DNA from: Buchnera aphidicola (Ceratovacuna japonica)
Lineage (GTDB): Bacteria; Pseudomonadota; Gammaproteobacteria; Enterobacterales; Enterobacteriaceae
DNA: 64,000 nucleotides
NCBI GenBank assembly: GCA_024349705.1
Contig: AP026065.1
Coordinates: 248,001-312,000, forward strand
Reading direction: 5' to 3'
The notes under the pieces were generated by a model. The model did no database searches. It saw only the letters and a list, made by a program, of their open reading frames with translations, and was not told the origin of the DNA. Positions 27,233-36,658 of this stretch are shown piece after piece (the stretch's first letter is position 1; the number at the start of each line of letters is the position of its first letter). Both the position numbers and the translations under genes were made by a program.

Positions 27233-29071
27233 CTATTTTATTTTATTAATTTTAGAATTTATATTTTTTCTTACACTTTTTCTATTCATCAAATCATCTA
27301 TTTGAAACATTTCAATAGTTTCATATTTAATTAGAGCTTCTTTCATAGCATGAAGAATATCAATATTATCTTTTAAAATTTTAAATGCTCTATTATAATT
27401 AGATTCTATTAATATTTTTATTTCCTTATCAATAATTCTAATAGTTTTATCAGATATGTTAGAAGCTACAGATATATTTTTTCCTAAAAATATTTCTTCT
27501 TTTTCTTTAGTATAAAATATAGGACCTAACTTTTTAGAAAATCCCCATTGAGTTACCATATTCCTTGCTATATTCGTAGCCATTTTTATGTCCTGAAATG
27601 CTCCAGTAGAAATATTTTTAGATCCATAAATTATTTCTTCTGCTAGTCTTCCTCCATACAAAGTAGATATTTTACTTTCTAACTTTTGTTTACTCATACT
27701 TAATTGATCATCTTCTGGTAAAAAAAAAGTAGATCCTAAAGACATTCCTCTAGGAATTATGGTAACTTTATGAGCTGGATCGTGATCTGGTACTAATCTT
27801 CCTACTATTACATGACCTGCCTCATGATACGCTGTAGACTCTTTTTGTTTATCAGTCATAATCATAGATTTTCTTTCTGATCCCATAATTATCTTATCTT
27901 TAGAAATTTCAAATTCTGACATAGATATGCTATCTTTATTTAATCTAGCAGAAAGAAGAGCTGCTTCGTTAACTAAGTTTGCTAAATCAGCTCCTGAAAA
28001 ACCTGGAGTTCCTCTAGCTAAAATAGAAGTTGATACATTTTTTTTTATTAGTACATTTTTCATATGTACTTTTAATATTTGTTTTCTTCCTTTTATATCA
28101 GGTAAAGAAACAACTACTCTTCTGTCAAATCTTCCAGGTCTTAACAAAGCAGGATCTAAAACATCAGGTCTATTTGTAGCAGCAATTAATATGACTCCTT
28201 CATTTTCTTCAAAGCCATCCATTTCTACAAGTATTTGATTTAAAGTTTGCTCTCTTTCATCATGCCCTCCTCCTAAACCTGCTCCTCTTTGTCTTCCAAC
28301 AGCATCTATTTCATCTATAAATATTATACATGGAGAAAATTTTCTTGCGTTTTCAAACATATCTCTAACTCTAGAAGCTCCTACTCCTACAAACATTTCA
28401 ACAAAATCTGAACCTGATATAGTAAAAAATGGAACCTTAGCCTCTCCAGAAACTGCTTTAGCTAATAATGTTTTACCAGTTCCTGGAGGTCCAACCAATA
28501 ATATTCCTTTTGGAATTTTACCTCCTAACTTTTTAAATTTTTTTGGTTTTTTTAAATATTCTACTAATTCTTTAACTTCTTCTTTAGCCTCATCACATCC
28601 AGCAACATCAGAAAAAGTAATTTTTATTTTATTTTCTGGAAGCATCTTAGATTTGTCTCTTCCAAAAGACATAGCACCTTTTCCTCCAGAATTAAGATGT
28701 TTTACAAAAAAAATCCATATACCTATTAACAAAAACATAGGAAGCCAAGATACTATAATAGAAGTAAAAAATCCTGGTGACGTAGGAGTTCTACCAAATA
28801 CTTTGACGTTTTTCAACAATAAAATATCTAACAATTTTTGATCGTTAATTGGTATAGTAGTATAATATTTATTGTTATCTTTATTTACTATTTCTATCTG
28901 CCTGCCATCAATCGTAACTTGAGATATTTTATTTTTATTTATTTCTGATAGAAAAGTAGTATAAGATATTCTATTATTAAAAGAATTCTTTGATACAAAA
29001 CTTTGTAAAATAGACATAAATATAATAGATACAAACAACCAAATAATTATATTTTTAACTGAATCACTCAA
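27233..29071 (-). CDS. ftsH: FtsH, membrane AAA+ zinc protease
   Basis: Degrades misassembled membrane proteins and some regulators. It has two N-terminal transmembrane segments with a periplasmic loop between, the AAA module with Walker A GPPGTGKT, Walker B in 'IIFIDEID', SRH, and the zinc site HEAGH. I choose TTG at 29069-29071, because it follows ATGAGG at a good distance and gives a start like that of enteric FtsH (SD-x-x-KNxxxWL). A further TTG at 29092 would add seven residues. The protein is 612 aa (E. coli 644). It is next to rlmE, as in enterics. Confidence 0.95.
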   Translation of the reverse strand: MSDSVKNIIIWLFVSIIFMSILQSFVSKNSFNNRISYTTFLSEINKNKISQVTIDGRQIEIVNKDNNKYYTTIPINDQKLLDILLLKNVKVFGRTPTSPGFFTSIIVSWLPMFLLIGIWIFFVKHLNSGGKGAMSFGRDKSKMLPENKIKITFSDVAGCDEAKEEVKELVEYLKKPKKFKKLGGKIPKGILLVGPPGTGKTLLAKAVSGEAKVPFFTISGSDFVEMFVGVGASRVRDMFENARKFSPCIIFIDEIDAVGRQRGAGLGGGHDEREQTLNQILVEMDGFEENEGVILIAATNRPDVLDPALLRPGRFDRRVVVSLPDIKGRKQILKVHMKNVLIKKNVSTSILARGTPGFSGADLANLVNEAALLSARLNKDSISMSEFEISKDKIIMGSERKSMIMTDKQKESTAYHEAGHVIVGRLVPDHDPAHKVTIIPRGMSLGSTFFLPEDDQLSMSKQKLESKISTLYGGRLAEEIIYGSKNISTGAFQDIKMATNIARNMVTQWGFSKKLGPIFYTKEKEEIFLGKNISVASNISDKTIRIIDKEIKILIESNYNRAFKILKDNIDILHAMKEALIKYETIEMFQIDDLMNRKSVRKNINSKINKIK

Positions 29072-29108
29072 GGAACTAACCTCATATAACAACTATTATA
29101 AAATAAAA

Positions 29109-29735
29109 TCATCTTATTCCTTTACATACAATAAATAATTCTCTGGAACTGCTATAAGAAGATTTTAACTTATGAATTTTTATATTTATAAAAAAATTTT
29201 TTAAAATCTTTATATGCTTATTTAAATATTTTCCTTCAAATGCTTTAGTTACATAAATTCCTTTTTTTAAAAAAATTTTTTTGCATATGTTAAAAGACAA
29301 ATTTAATAAATTTATCGTATTACAATCATCAACACATTTATTACCACTAATATTAGGTGACATATCAGACATTAATAGATCAATATTATATATACTAATT
29401 TTGTTTAAAAAAAGATTTAAAAAACTTTTATTTAATAAATTTCCTTTATAAAAATGTATATTATTAGTAAATTTCATATTATTAATATCGCATGATATAA
29501 TTCTTCCTCCATTTTTGGTATATTTAGAAGCATATTTTGACCAACCCCCAGGAGAAGATCCTAAATCTATAACATTAATATTTTTCTTAAATATACAACT
29601 TTTTAAATTTATCTCATGTATTTTAAACCAAGATCTAGATATTAAATTTTTTTCTATAGAAGTTAAAACATTTTTATCTTTTGAATTTCTTCGTAACCAA
29701 TTTTTAGAACTTTTAGAAAACTTTTTATATTTCAT
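29109..29735 (-). CDS. rlmE: RlmE, 23S rRNA U2552 2'-O-methyltransferase
   Basis: The 208 aa FtsJ-family enzyme methylates U2552 in the ribosome A loop. It shows the SAM motif 'VIDLGSSPGGWSKYA' near residue 56 and the catalytic K-D-K-E set, with K near the start ('SWFKIHEI'), D in 'LLMSDMSPN', K in 'VTKAFEG' and E near the end ('SSRELFIVC'). The stop is TGA, one of few in the window. In E. coli yhbY lies between greA and rlmE; it is missing here. Confidence 0.95.
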   Translation of the reverse strand: MKYKKFSKSSKNWLRRNSKDKNVLTSIEKNLISRSWFKIHEINLKSCIFKKNINVIDLGSSPGGWSKYASKYTKNGGRIISCDINNMKFTNNIHFYKGNLLNKSFLNLFLNKISIYNIDLLMSDMSPNISGNKCVDDCNTINLLNLSFNICKKIFLKKGIYVTKAFEGKYLNKHIKILKNFFINIKIHKLKSSYSSSRELFIVCKGIR

Positions 29736-29751
29736 AATAATTTTTAAAACA

Positions 29752-30231
29752 TTATATATGATCTACATTTAAAATTTTGTATTTTGTTATTCCATTAGGA
29801 GTATTAATTACAGATATTTCTCCTACTTTTTTTCCTATTAAACCTCTAGATATAGGTGATTTTATAGAAATAAATTTACTTTTGAAGTTAGACTCATCTT
29901 CACCTACAATTTTATATGTAAAAAATTTTTTAGATAACATGTCCATTATAGTCACAGTTACTCCAAAAACTACTTTATTTTTATTTGGTATCTTAGTTAT
30001 GTCTATTACATTAGCATTAAACAATTTATTTTCTATTTCTTTTATTCTTCCTTCACAAAAACTTTGCTCTTCTCTTGCAGCATTATATTCTGCATTTTCT
30101 TTTAAATCTCCATGTTCCCTAGCTTCTTTAATACTATTTATAATTTTTTTCCTTTTAATATTTTTAAGATTGTTCAATTCACTTTTAAGTTTTTTAAATC
30201 CTAAAATAGTTATAGGTATTTTATTAACCAA
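29752..30231 (-). CDS. greA: GreA, transcript cleavage factor
   Basis: Rescues backtracked RNA polymerase. The 159 aa protein (E. coli 158) has the N-terminal coiled coil with acidic tip 'GDLKENAEYNAAREEQSFCEGRI' region (about residues 42-64) and a C-terminal FKBP-like domain with 'SPISRGLIGK'. The start is TTG at 30229-30231 after a GGGG ribosome-binding site, giving an N-terminus one residue longer than E. coli's. Confidence 0.95.
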   Translation of the reverse strand: MVNKIPITILGFKKLKSELNNLKNIKRKKIINSIKEAREHGDLKENAEYNAAREEQSFCEGRIKEIENKLFNANVIDITKIPNKNKVVFGVTVTIMDMLSKKFFTYKIVGEDESNFKSKFISIKSPISRGLIGKKVGEISVINTPNGITKYKILNVDHI

Positions 30232-30538
30232 ATTAAAACCCCAATTTTATATTATTTCAAAAATTTTAAAAATAATAAAACATTAATATTTTTAATTATA
30301 TCAAATTATTAATTATTTGTTAAATAACTAATTTTTAATATAATTAATAAAATAAAGAATTAATAATGACATTATTATGCAAAATTTTTAAAAATTAACA
30401 AAATTTATATAAAAAATATAAAATTTTTTAAAAATAATATATAAAAATTAATAAAATAATTTTATTAAAAAAGTTTATAATATTTTAAAAAATATTTTAT
30501 AATATTTCATAATATTATAAACATTATAATAAAAAAAA
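30232..30538. other. 307-base divergent promoter region, greA / ibaG
   Basis: AT-rich spacer that must hold promoters in both directions. No gene or hairpin of note. Individual promoter elements cannot be picked out in this base composition. Confidence 0.5.
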
Positions 30539-30799
30539 ATGAAAATAGAAGAAATAAAAAATATACTAATAAAAAATATAGATATTTATAAAATAAAAAT
30601 TAGAAAAGAAAAAGATAATGTAGAAATTACAGCTATAAGTGATGTATTTTTAAATAAAACAGAACTGCAAAGACAACAAATAATATATAAACCTATACAA
30701 AAATTTATTATAAAAAAGAAAATACATGCAATTATAATTTATGCATATTCTATAAAAGAATGGAAAAAAAATAATATATATAAACAATATAATACTTAA
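30539..30799 (+). CDS. ibaG: IbaG, BolA-family protein
   Basis: The 86 aa BolA-like protein (E. coli IbaG/YrbA 84) is thought to partner monothiol glutaredoxin in iron-sulfur handling. It shows the family core 'QRQQIIYKPIQKFI' and the invariant histidine in 'KKIHAIIIYAY' near residue 61. It lies upstream of rplU; murA, which follows ibaG in E. coli, is not here. A 267-base spacer with no visible gene separates it from rplU. Confidence 0.88.
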   Translation: MKIEEIKNILIKNIDIYKIKIRKEKDNVEITAISDVFLNKTELQRQQIIYKPIQKFIIKKKIHAIIIYAYSIKEWKKNNIYKQYNT

Positions 30800-31066
30800 T
30801 AAGTTTTTTGTAAAAACAACATATAAGAATTATTATAAATATTAATTTTATAAAATACTGTTAATATTATACAATATAATAGATAAATTTATATAAAAAA
30901 AATATTTTTTTGTAATAATATATGATTTTAAAAATATATAAACTTATATAAAATAATCTTATTATTAATATAATAATTTTTAAAAAATAATTTTTATAAA
31001 TTTTCACAAAAATAATTATTAAATTTTTTTTTAATAATTATGAAAAATATTAAAGTGGATAAATAT

Positions 31067-31390
31067 ATGCAAGTAATATTTATAATAAAAAATAACCAAT
31101 ATATGGCTAATTTAGGTGATATAATTAATATAGACAAATTAAATTTAAAAGAAGGAGAAGTATTTAAATCTAAAAAAGTTTTAACAATTTCTAAAAATAA
31201 AAATATAGTTATAGGTAAACCATTTATAAAAAAAGAATATGTAACATGTTTAATTAAATCTCATAAAAAAAAAAAAAAAATAAACATAATAAAATTTAAG
31301 AGAAGAAAACATTATAAAAAAACACAAGGTCATAGACAAAAATACACTATTATTAAAATAATAAAAATAAGTAACAAAATAGGAATATAA
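31067..31390 (+). CDS. rplU: Ribosomal protein L21
   Basis: Large-subunit protein of 107 aa (E. coli 103). An earlier in-frame ATG at 31040 exists, but the ATG at 31067 has AAGTGGA just upstream at 31053-31059 and aligns with the E. coli start. The conserved 'KRRKHYKKTQGHRQ' tail is present. Codons 67-71 lie in an uninterrupted run of 16 A (31265-31280), still in frame, the longest internal A tract I noticed in an intact gene. It is followed by rpmA after 2 bases. Confidence 0.95.
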   Translation: MQVIFIIKNNQYMANLGDIINIDKLNLKEGEVFKSKKVLTISKNKNIVIGKPFIKKEYVTCLIKSHKKKKKINIIKFKRRKHYKKTQGHRQKYTIIKIIKISNKIGI

Positions 31391-31392
31391 AA

Positions 31393-31650
31393 ATGGCTCA
31401 TAAAAAAGCTGGAGGATCGACTAGAAATGGTAGAGACTCTAAATCTAAAAGATTAGGAATTAAAAAATTTGGCGGAGAAATTGTAAAAGCTGGAAATATA
31501 ATATTAACACAAAGAGGAACAAAATTTCATCCAGGAGAACATGTTGGATGTGGAAGAGATCATACTTTATACGCACTAAAAAAAGGTAAAATATATTTTA
31601 AAATAAAAGGTAAAAAAAAAAGAAAATATATAAATATTAAATTAATGTAA
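31393..31650 (+). CDS. rpmA: Ribosomal protein L27
   Basis: Large-subunit protein of 85 aa, the same as E. coli. It begins MAHKKAGGSTRNGRDS, whose N-terminal tail reaches the peptidyl-transferase centre, and has 'RGTKFHPGEHVGCGRDHTLYA'-type residues in the middle. It pairs with rplU as usual. Confidence 0.97.
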   Translation: MAHKKAGGSTRNGRDSKSKRLGIKKFGGEIVKAGNIILTQRGTKFHPGEHVGCGRDHTLYALKKGKIYFKIKGKKKRKYINIKLM

Positions 31651-31736
31651 AAAATGTTATTAAAAAAATAATAAAATATAAAAATTTTAAAAATGTTTTC
31701 AAAAATAAAAATATATTTCGTTATAAAGAGAAATAA

Positions 31737-32741
31737 ATGAAATTTTTTGATGAAATTTTAATTAGTATAAAGGCCGGAGATGGAGGAAACGGATGTACAA
31801 GTTTTAGAAGAGAAAAATTCATACCTAAAGGAGGACCTGATGGAGGAGATGGAGGGGATGGAGGAAACGTATGGATAATATCTGATTTTAACATTAATAC
31901 ATTAGTAAAATATAATTTTAAAAAGATTTTTTCAGCAGAAAATGGAAAAAATGGAAAAAAAAAGAAATGCTCTGGTAAAAAAGGAAAAGATATTTATATT
32001 AATGTTCCTCTAGGAACTAAAGTAATAGACAATAAAAATAAAAAAATTTTAGTAGATATAACAAAAAAAAAACAAACATTTCTTCTTATAAAAGGAGGTA
32101 AAAAAGGATTAGGTAATTATAGATTTAAAACTTCTACTAATAGGTCTCCATATAAACATACTAATGGAAAAATAGGAAAAAAATTAGAAATTAAATTACA
32201 ATTAAGTATATTAGCTGAGATTGGCACATTAGGACTACCTAATTCAGGAAAATCTACATTAGTAAGTAAAATATCTAATTCTAAAACAAAAATTGGAACA
32301 TATCCATTTACTACTGTATATCCAAATTTAGGAACATTTAAACATTATAAAAAACATTTTGTAGTAGCAGATTTACCAGGAATAATTAAGGGGGCGTCTA
32401 AGGGGACAGGATTAGGTATACAATTTTTAAAACATTTAGAAAGGTGTAAAATATTATTACATATAGTAGATTTCTCTTTAAAAAAAAATTCTGATGTTAT
32501 TAAAAATATAAATATTATAAAAAATGAAATAAAAATATATAACAAAAGAATATTAAAAAAACCTATATGGTTAATATTAAATAAAATAGACAAGATTAAT
32601 TATAAAGATAAAATAGATATAATAAAGTCAAAATATAAAATAAAAAAAAAATTTTTTTTAATATCAGCTAAATATAATAAAGGAATTAACAATCTTTGTG
32701 AAAATATAATAAAATTTTTAAAAAAAAAAAAAAAAAAATAA
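31737..32741 (+). CDS. obgE: ObgE/CgtA GTPase
   Basis: Ribosome-assembly GTPase. The 334 aa protein (E. coli 390) has the glycine-rich Obg domain (residues 1-158, 'GGPDGGDGGDGGN'), then a G domain with GLPNSGKST, DLPG, NKID and SAK. The acidic C-terminal extension of E. coli is absent; the protein ends in lysines encoded by a 19-A run (32720-32738). yhbE, between rpmA and obgE in E. coli, is missing. Confidence 0.96.
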   Translation: MKFFDEILISIKAGDGGNGCTSFRREKFIPKGGPDGGDGGDGGNVWIISDFNINTLVKYNFKKIFSAENGKNGKKKKCSGKKGKDIYINVPLGTKVIDNKNKKILVDITKKKQTFLLIKGGKKGLGNYRFKTSTNRSPYKHTNGKIGKKLEIKLQLSILAEIGTLGLPNSGKSTLVSKISNSKTKIGTYPFTTVYPNLGTFKHYKKHFVVADLPGIIKGASKGTGLGIQFLKHLERCKILLHIVDFSLKKNSDVIKNINIIKNEIKIYNKRILKKPIWLILNKIDKINYKDKIDIIKSKYKIKKKFFLISAKYNKGINNLCENIIKFLKKKKKK

Positions 32742-32757
32742 AAATTAAAAAATTTAA

Positions 32758-32787
32758 AACCCGAGTATATAAAAATAATACCGGGTT
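32758..32787. terminator. Hairpin between convergent obgE and rpsI
   Basis: Six-pair stem AACCCG/CGGGTT around an 18-base AT loop that can add a few AT pairs. It is in the 69-base gap between converging genes and is probably a bidirectional terminator. Confidence 0.7.
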
Positions 32788-32810
32788 GTAAAAAATAAAA
32801 TTAATTTAAT

Positions 32811-33200
32811 TTAACGTTTAGAAAATTGTGGTTTTTTTCTAGATTTTCTTAAACCAAATTTTTTTCTTTCTACTTTTCTAGAATCTCTAGTGACAAATCC
32901 AACTTTTTTTAATTTTGGTTTAAAACTATTATCATACTCTATTATAGATTTAGTAATACCATGTCTAATTGCGCTAGCTTGACTTGAAATTCCTCCTCCT
33001 TTAACAGTAATTTTAAAATTAAATTTATTTTTTATATTTAATAATAATATTGGTTGTAATACTACAGTACATAAAGTCTTATTTTTAAAATAATCATGTA
33101 TATGTTTTTTATTTATAAATATTTCTCCATTTCCAATTTTTAAAAATACTCTAGCAGAAGAAGTTTTTCTTCTTCCGGTTCCATAATTTTTTGTTTTCAT
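32811..33200 (-). CDS. rpsI: Ribosomal protein S9
   Basis: Small-subunit protein of 129 aa (E. coli 130). It has 'YGTGRRKTSSARV' at the start, 'VKGGGISSQASAIRHGI', and the invariant C-terminal KR whose tail touches P-site tRNA. It is downstream of rplM by 23 bases, the usual operon. Confidence 0.97.
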   Translation of the reverse strand: MKTKNYGTGRRKTSSARVFLKIGNGEIFINKKHIHDYFKNKTLCTVVLQPILLLNIKNKFNFKITVKGGGISSQASAIRHGITKSIIEYDNSFKPKLKKVGFVTRDSRKVERKKFGLRKSRKKPQFSKR

Positions 33201-33223
33201 AGTTAACTATATATAATTCCTAA

Positions 33224-33649
33224 TTAAATTTTTAGTAATTTTGGTTTTTGAGAAATGTGTCTCAATACATTACCAGAATAAATTTTTAATTTTTTCATAA
33301 TAATTTTTCTCAAAGAATTTTTTGGTAACATTCCATTTATAGCATGTCTTATTACTCTTTCAGGATTTAAAGCTAGCATATCTTTTAAACAAATTTTTTT
33401 TAAACCCCCTATATGTCCAGTATGTTTATAATAAATTTTATCTTCTATCTTGTTTCCAGTAACAGATATTTTTTCTGCATTTAATATAATTATATAATCT
33501 CCATTATTTATATTATTTGCATAATTTGATTTATGCTTTCCCATTAAATATTTAGCAATATTAGATGCTAATCTTCCCAATATTTTTCTTTCAGCATCTA
33601 CATAAAACCATTTATTTTTGTTTATGTTTTTTGTTAAATAACTTTTCAT
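33224..33649 (-). CDS. rplM: Ribosomal protein L13
   Basis: Large-subunit protein of 141 aa (E. coli 142) with 'WFYVDAERKILGRLAS' near the start and 'GMLPKNSLRKIIMKKLKIY' near the end. First gene of the rplM-rpsI unit, diverging from pheA over a 204-base AT spacer. Confidence 0.97.
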   Translation of the reverse strand: MKSYLTKNINKNKWFYVDAERKILGRLASNIAKYLMGKHKSNYANNINNGDYIIILNAEKISVTGNKIEDKIYYKHTGHIGGLKKICLKDMLALNPERVIRHAINGMLPKNSLRKIIMKKLKIYSGNVLRHISQKPKLLKI

Positions 33650-33853
33650 TTTAAAAAAAATACCTATATGATATTATAGTTAATAATAATTTTAAAAATG
33701 TTTTTTACATAATAAATTAACAATATAACACTATATTAAAATAAAATAATATAAATTATTAAAATAAAAATTATCTAATTTTTTAAAATATTATTAACAT
33801 ATATTAAAATTTTAATTTATTTTTTTTGTTATAAAATAAGAGTAAAAATTTTT

Positions 33854-34966
33854 ATGAAATTTAAAACAAATCTTTTGGATTTTAGAAAAAAAATTAACAA
33901 AATAGATAAAAAAATAATTAATTTATTATTTAAAAGAAGTTATATTTCTAAAAAAATCGCAGAAATAAAGATATGCATAAAAAAAAATATAAAAGATGAA
34001 AATAGAGAAAAAGAAATTTTATTAAAAATATATAACAAATCTAAAAAATATAATATTTATAAAAAACATATAAAAAGAATATTTAAACATATAATAGAAA
34101 GTTCTATAAAAATACAAAAAGAAACATTCAAAAAATTAATAAAAAAAAAAATATCTTTGCTAGGTCCAAAAGGATCATATTCATATTATGCAGCAAAAAA
34201 ATATTGTAAAAAGCATAATATATATAAAAAAAAGTTTAAATATAAAAGTTTTAAAGATTCAGAAAAATCTGTAGAAGAAAAAAAAACTGATATAGCAATA
34301 TTGCCTCTAGAAAATTCAAACACAGGAAAAATAGAAGAAATATATAATATTTTAGAAAAAACTAAATTGTTTATTGTAGAAGTAATTCATTTTAAAATTG
34401 ATCATTGTTTACTTTCAAAAGAAAAAATAAAAAAAGAAAAAATAAAAACTATATATACTCATATACAACCATTTTTACAATGTGAAGAATTTATAAAAAA
34501 ATTTTGTAAAAACAGTAGTATAAAATTTACTAAAAGTACTTCAATTGCTATAAAAAAAATAATTAATAGAAAAGATAAAAATATAGCTGCTATAGGAAGT
34601 GAAAAAAATATAAATTTATTTAAATTAAAAATGTTGTCCAAAAAAATATACAATTATAAAAAAAATATTACTAAATTTATTATTTTGAAAAAAAAAGAGA
34701 AAATTAAATTATGTACAAAAAAAAAAATATTATTAATAAGATTTTCTTATAAAAACAAAAAATTTCCAAACAAAATTTTTAGTTTTTTATACAAAAACAA
34801 AATAGAAATAAAAACAGTTATTTGCAATAAATCAAAAATAAAAAATTATAAAAATATATATTATTTAGAAATAATAAATAATAGTTTTTTAAAAAAAAAT
34901 ATAGATTTTGTATTAAAAAAATTTTTATATATTTCAGAAGATACAAAAATAATAGGAAATTATTAA
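33854..34966 (+). CDS. pheA: PheA, chorismate mutase / prephenate dehydratase
   Basis: Bifunctional enzyme of phenylalanine synthesis, 370 aa (E. coli 386). The N-terminal chorismate mutase domain (about residues 1-95) keeps the R/K catalytic pattern ('FRKKINKIDKKIINLLFKRS'). The prephenate dehydratase domain begins with 'LGPKGSYSYYAAKKY' near residue 103; the usual TRF motif reads TKF at residues 273-275. The C-terminal ACT domain lacks both GALV and ESRP motifs that bind phenylalanine for feedback inhibition. No pheL-like attenuator is visible upstream. It supplies phenylalanine to the host. Confidence 0.95.
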   Translation: MKFKTNLLDFRKKINKIDKKIINLLFKRSYISKKIAEIKICIKKNIKDENREKEILLKIYNKSKKYNIYKKHIKRIFKHIIESSIKIQKETFKKLIKKKISLLGPKGSYSYYAAKKYCKKHNIYKKKFKYKSFKDSEKSVEEKKTDIAILPLENSNTGKIEEIYNILEKTKLFIVEVIHFKIDHCLLSKEKIKKEKIKTIYTHIQPFLQCEEFIKKFCKNSSIKFTKSTSIAIKKIINRKDKNIAAIGSEKNINLFKLKMLSKKIYNYKKNITKFIILKKKEKIKLCTKKKILLIRFSYKNKKFPNKIFSFLYKNKIEIKTVICNKSKIKNYKNIYYLEIINNSFLKKNIDFVLKKFLYISEDTKIIGNY

Positions 34967-35039
34967 AATAAAAAATTTAATTTAATGTTTTAAAAAAAAT
35001 GTTTTTATTATTTAATGAATTTTATATTAAGAGAAAAAA

Positions 35040-36386
35040 ATGTTTAATAATCTAAAAAAAAATTTTAATAACATAATAGAAAAAATATCTGGGCATGGAA
35101 TAATTACAGAAACAGACATAAAAAATACTATAAGAGAAATAAGAAAATCTTTTTTAGAGTCAGATATACCAATTAAAATAATTAAAAAATTTATAAAAAA
35201 AATAAAAATAAAGTCTATAGGAAAGAGAATAAATAAAAGTTTTACACCAGGTCAAGAACTAATAAAAATAATACAAGAAGAAATGATATCAGAATTTGGG
35301 AAAAAACCAAGTTTAATAAATTTGTCTACAAAAAGACCTGCAATAATATTAATTGTAGGACTGCAAGGAATGGGTAAAACAACTAGTGTAGTAAAAATTG
35401 CAAACTTTATAAAAAAAAACTATAAGAAAAAAGTTTGCACTTTTTCATTAGATATAAAAAGACCAGCGGCTATAGAACAATTAAAGTTTTTATCAAAATT
35501 ATCAAATATAGACTTTCTTAACATACATAATAAAAGAGAACATATAAAAATATTAAAATCAGGACTTAAAGAAGCAAAAAAAAAAATGTATGATTGTATA
35601 GTTGTAGATACTGCTGGAAGGTTGCATATAAATAAAAATATGATGAATGACTTAAAAAATTTTCAAATATTTTTAAATCCTATAGAAACATTATTAGTAT
35701 GTGATGCTATGATAGGGCAAGATTCTATAAAAATAATAGAAACTTTTAAAAAATATGTAAAAATAACAGGAATAGTGTTAACGAAAACAGATAGTGATGC
35801 AAGATGTGGTATTGCATTTTCAGCAAATAAAATTACAAAAAAGCCAATAAAATTTTTGTGTGATGGTGAAAAAATAGATAAAATAAAAATATTTAAACCA
35901 AAAAAAATAGTAAATAAGATAATAGGAATGGAGGATATAACATCCTTAATAGAAAAAATAAATTTAAAAATAAAAAAAGATAATTATATTTTAAATAAAA
36001 ATCAGTCACATATAAAAAATACGTTTAATTTAAATAATTTTTTAGAACAAATTGATCAATTAAATAAAATGGGTGGAATAGAAAAAATAATAAATAAAAT
36101 ACCTTTTAGAAATGTAAACAGAAATAAAGAAATAAAAAATTTAAATAACTCTTTAGTAAAAAGCTTTAAAGTAATAATACAATCTATGACAAAAAAAGAA
36201 AGAGAAAATCCTAAAATAATAAAGGGATCTAGAAAAAAAAGAATAGCTTTAGGATCTGGAACAACAGTTCAAAAAATTAATATACTTTTACAAAAATTTT
36301 ATAATATAAAAAAAATTATGAAAAAAATAAAAAAAAATGGAACAAAAAATTTTTTTCAAAATTTTTTTGTAAATAAAATTTTTTAA
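35040..36386 (+). CDS. ffh: Ffh, signal recognition particle GTPase
   Basis: Binds signal sequences and 4.5S RNA to target membrane proteins. The 448 aa protein (E. coli 453) has the N domain, a G domain with GLQGMGKTT (near residue 107), DTAGR and TKTD, and the M domain with the RNA-binding 'GSRKKRIALGSG' motif. The M domain has very few methionines, replaced mainly by Ile and Asn. It lies upstream of rpsP, as in E. coli. Confidence 0.96.
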   Translation: MFNNLKKNFNNIIEKISGHGIITETDIKNTIREIRKSFLESDIPIKIIKKFIKKIKIKSIGKRINKSFTPGQELIKIIQEEMISEFGKKPSLINLSTKRPAIILIVGLQGMGKTTSVVKIANFIKKNYKKKVCTFSLDIKRPAAIEQLKFLSKLSNIDFLNIHNKREHIKILKSGLKEAKKKMYDCIVVDTAGRLHINKNMMNDLKNFQIFLNPIETLLVCDAMIGQDSIKIIETFKKYVKITGIVLTKTDSDARCGIAFSANKITKKPIKFLCDGEKIDKIKIFKPKKIVNKIIGMEDITSLIEKINLKIKKDNYILNKNQSHIKNTFNLNNFLEQIDQLNKMGGIEKIINKIPFRNVNRNKEIKNLNNSLVKSFKVIIQSMTKKERENPKIIKGSRKKRIALGSGTTVQKINILLQKFYNIKKIMKKIKKNGTKNFFQNFFVNKIF

Positions 36387-36409
36387 AAAAATATAGGAAA
36401 AATAATAAT

Positions 36410-36658
36410 ATGATAAAAATAAGATTATCTAGAAAAGGATCTAAAAAAAAACCATTTTATAAAATAATAGTTTCTGATGTAAGATTTCCACAAAATGGAA
36501 GATTTATAGAAAAAATAGGATATTATAATCCAATAAAAAAAAAACTAAAAAATAATTTTTATATTTCAAAAAAAAGAACACAGTTTTGGATAGAAAAAGG
36601 AGCAATATTATCAAAAAGAGTAAAAAATATAATAAAGAAAAATAAATTATGCTTATAG
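36410..36658 (+). CDS. rpsP: Ribosomal protein S16
   Basis: Small-subunit protein of 82 aa (as in E. coli) with the N-terminal 'IRLSRKGSKKKPFYKIIV' and 'FIEKIGYYNP' motifs. First gene of the rpsP-rimM-trmD-rplS operon; its 3' end overlaps rimM by 10 bases. Confidence 0.97.
   Translation: MIKIRLSRKGSKKKPFYKIIVSDVRFPQNGRFIEKIGYYNPIKKKLKNNFYISKKRTQFWIEKGAILSKRVKNIIKKNKLCL

Noticed and set aside
30800..31066. Small gene or RNA between ibaG and rplU
   Set aside because: No conserved peptide, hairpin or tRNA-like fold was found; it appears to be plain spacer with a promoter for rplU.
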